Shown in pieces: positions 62,180 to 64,000 of a stretch of DNA of 64,000 bases. Below the pieces are notes generated by a model that was given only the letters and a program-made list of their open reading frames with translations, was not told the DNA's origin and made no database searches. Each line of letters starts with the position of its first letter. The stretch's first letter is position 1. The stretch lies in NCBI GenBank assembly GCA_019055375.1, contig JAHQIW010004280.1, forward strand, positions 1 through 64,000, given 5' to 3'. The stretch comes from Parelaphostrongylus tenuis. Its lineage: Eukaryota; Nematoda; Chromadorea; Rhabditida; Metastrongylidae. The position numbers and the translations under genes were made by a program.

Positions 62180-62710
62180 TGAACTGAAGTACGTCAGTGT
62201 TAAGCACTCATCAGATGACACAAACTGCTAAAGACATATAGATAGTGTGGCTAATGCGACGTGGCCTAAACCAAAGCGAATCAAAACAGATTCCGTTACT
62301 AATTCAATTAGTTCACAAAGAGAGCAAACTGCTTGAGCCAATTGTAGTGAAAATTACGTAACCGAATGAAACAAGTTTCATATAGCCATCACAGCAGCAT
62401 CATCTCAAAGTTTCGCTCAGATCTAAAGGATACTTCACCTCCACTTTTTTCAACGACAAGTAGATTTTGTCAGTAGACAAAGAGATAAATGGTAACAAAT
62501 TGTTTTGACACAGTTATACATGCTCTTTAAAATTTATTTTCAAGTTTCTCCTTAAAAATTTTTTCGTTTCCCTTTTTATCACCATACTGAGCCCGAGTTG
62601 TGTACCGTAAAGTAACGTGGAGCGGAAGCACTCATCGCTCGTTCTCCTTTTCCTTCCACATCATCAGTAACTGCTGCGATTAAGGAGATGTTCTCATCTC
62701 ACGTACCTCA
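62180..62710. other. Possible promoter region between divergent genes; no element recognised
   Basis: Lies between the ATG of the minus-strand gene (62175) and the plus-strand ORF at 62714. No specific regulatory motif can be supported. Confidence 0.25.
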
Positions 62711-62713
62711 AAG

Positions 62714-62959
62714 ATGTACAACAAAAAGTTGCTGCACATCTGCCGAATACCATTTGAAAGTGATTTTGTCTACTCTCACATCACTACTATGCAGAGACTT
62801 CTTAGGAATTCACGTATTCTTAAACTCATTTTTCAAAACATACATAATGCCACTGTGCGATATTGTTCATCATTGCGTGCACCAATACGTGATTTTGACA
62901 GTTTGTCCTTTAATCCCGCATTCAGACATCGGAAGTTCTGCAAGACATTGCAGATGTAA
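62714..62959 (+). CDS. Small ORF or exon, unknown
   Basis: 81 codons: MYNKKLLHICRIPFESDFVY, LLRNSRILKLIFQNIHNATV, APIRDFDSLSFNPAFRHRKF then CKTLQM and TAA. Balanced composition and many charged residues favour real coding over the overlapping frame (62688-62969), which is rich in Cys/His/Ser. An AAAG directly precedes the ATG, so it could be an exon rather than a start. No domain seen. Confidence 0.35.
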   Translation: MYNKKLLHICRIPFESDFVYSHITTMQRLLRNSRILKLIFQNIHNATVRYCSSLRAPIRDFDSLSFNPAFRHRKFCKTLQM

Positions 62960-63084
62960 AAAAAATTAGCGCGCATTAAAACGTGACCTATAGCGATATG
63001 AACTTTATTTTGCTGTACACATGCTGTCTATCGCTCTAGGTGTGATAATTTTTTCTTCATCGTGCCAAATAATTATTTTCGGGC

Positions 63085-63180
63085 CACACATGTATGTGGT
63101 CTGTTGAAAAAGGGCTAACTTGTGGAGCCCGATACACGTGTTCCGACCTTGCAGTCTCATCAGTCGGGCATTTACAGACC
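63085..63180 (-). repeat. Interspersed repeat family H, end fragment, minus strand
   Basis: ACATGTATGTGGTCTGTTGA, then GGAGCCCGATACACGTGTTC, CGACCTTGCAGTCTCATCAG and TCGGGCA: the reverse complement of the family end. Compare 33048-33135 and 38675-38760. Confidence 0.6.
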
Positions 63181-63184
63181 TTTC

Positions 63185-64000
63185 AAGGTGAAAAAGAATA
63201 CCACTTTATTTGACCCGTGTCATAGTTTTTTCTTTCCTTAATAGTTAAGCACATCCCACGGCAATCTTGAGGATTGCTAAGTTAAGGCGCTCAACAAAGC
63301 GTTCTTGTTGACAGCCGGAATGTTGAAGGGTAGAGCTCGACGCTGGCCGGGACGGGCATCGCAACCACTCAGACACAGTGCCCCACATTATTACCCATAA
63401 AAGCGCAAAATTGTACTTATATTACATGAGACTCATAAATTTCAAATGAAAAAATTGGTTCTTTGCCAATCTCTTTGCCATTATCTTCCTTACGCGTTTG
63501 AGGTATTGTAGACTAAAAGTTTTTGCCAAAAGAAGAAATGTTCTCTCAGGCGATTGAGCGAAATTACCGCTAGAAATCGCAGAACAAAAAGAAAAGAACT
63601 TGGTAGAAGAGTATGGGGGTTTGTCTTTTTCTAGTTGGATTGGATTTTTATGCTCAGATAACGCTCAAAATTGCTTTCCCAGTTTTCTTCTGCTATCTGA
63701 CCACATTTGAAAAACGATCCATTACGCTGGACAAAGACTTTTTATAAGAGGGATAGTCTGTGGAAGCAGGAAGCATCCGTGTTTGGAAAGACCTTTTGAA
63801 TGCTGTCAACAGAATAAAACTATGTTTTACATAGGTCCCCTAATTCAACTATTACTTCTATGGAAGCACAAAAACCACATGAACGTGTAGGAAGAATTTT
63901 TTAGTACCATGGTCAAACGCATGATGTGTGAGCTTCTTTCAAAGCGGAGTCCCACGTGAGTGGGCTCAAAAACACATGCCCGTTTATATGAATCAAACTT
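63185..64000. other. No gene recognised
   Basis: A weak tRNA-like phrase on the minus strand (TGTGTCTGAGTGGTTGCGAT, 63361-63380) may mark another decayed tRNA-derived repeat. Otherwise nothing. Confidence 0.3.

Noticed and set aside
1..64000. CRISPR arrays, rRNA genes, bacterial operons, viral genes
   Set aside because: No regularly spaced short repeats, no rRNA-like sequence, no Shine-Dalgarno-led gene strings and no viral structural or polymerase domains were seen; the reverse transcriptases belong to RTE and Penelope-like elements.

Overview
The window looks like nuclear DNA from a nematode, most likely a strongylid (hookworm-type) worm. This is inferred from three things. Candidate exons are split by introns ending in TTTTCAG/TTTCAG-like sites, several introns are short (40-100 nt), and the mobile-element load is RTE LINEs, mariner relics, Penelope-like elements with a GIY-YIG domain, and tRNA-derived SINEs. 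The DNA is AT-rich. There are no operons, ribosome-binding sites or CRISPR arrays. No database search was possible; family names rest on motifs read by eye, and most host exons could not be named.

Layout. 0-9 kb: isolated candidate exons, a coiled-coil gene (4.0-6.9 kb, +) and a mariner deletion derivative (5.0-5.5 kb, -). 9.5-14.5 kb (+): a RhoGDI-like gene, the only host protein recognised; four exons join in phase across a 4.2-kb intron filled with a LINE relic and a tRNA-like palindrome. 16-21.5 kb: unrecognised coding exons on both strands and a Penelope-like relic. 23-27.5 kb: two RTE fragments and a second mariner relic. 28.7-30.4 kb: a small two-exon gene (+) and a lysine-rich exon with an 18-bp repeat (-).

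31-44.5 kb is a repeat complex: a direct repeat (30968-32252 / 39090-40377), a ~2.5-kb inverted repeat (33207-35703 / 40278-42774), a third diverged copy (43498-44455), an internal palindrome (32402-33838) and three tRNA-Met(CAT) copies carried within the repeats. 45-47.5 kb: a candidate gene (+) and a frame-broken coding remnant (-). 48.3-51.9 kb: a SINE and an RTE locus whose 5' end lies inverted inside it. 53.4-55.1 kb: a Penelope-like element interrupted by a 255-bp insertion with an 11-bp target duplication and a hammerhead-ribozyme-like core. 57.7-62.2 kb: the densest host coding region, with a divergent start pair and a convergent end pair 11 bp apart. 62.7-63.2 kb: a small ORF and one more repeat.

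The strongest candidates for something new are the hammerhead-bearing insertion at 53.67-53.93 kb (retrozyme-like), the recurring architecture of tRNA or tRNA-like sequence on the arms of palindromes, and the mosaic duplication carrying tRNA-Met. Many coding-like stretches contain single-base frame breaks, which points either to pseudogenes or to residual indels in the assembly.
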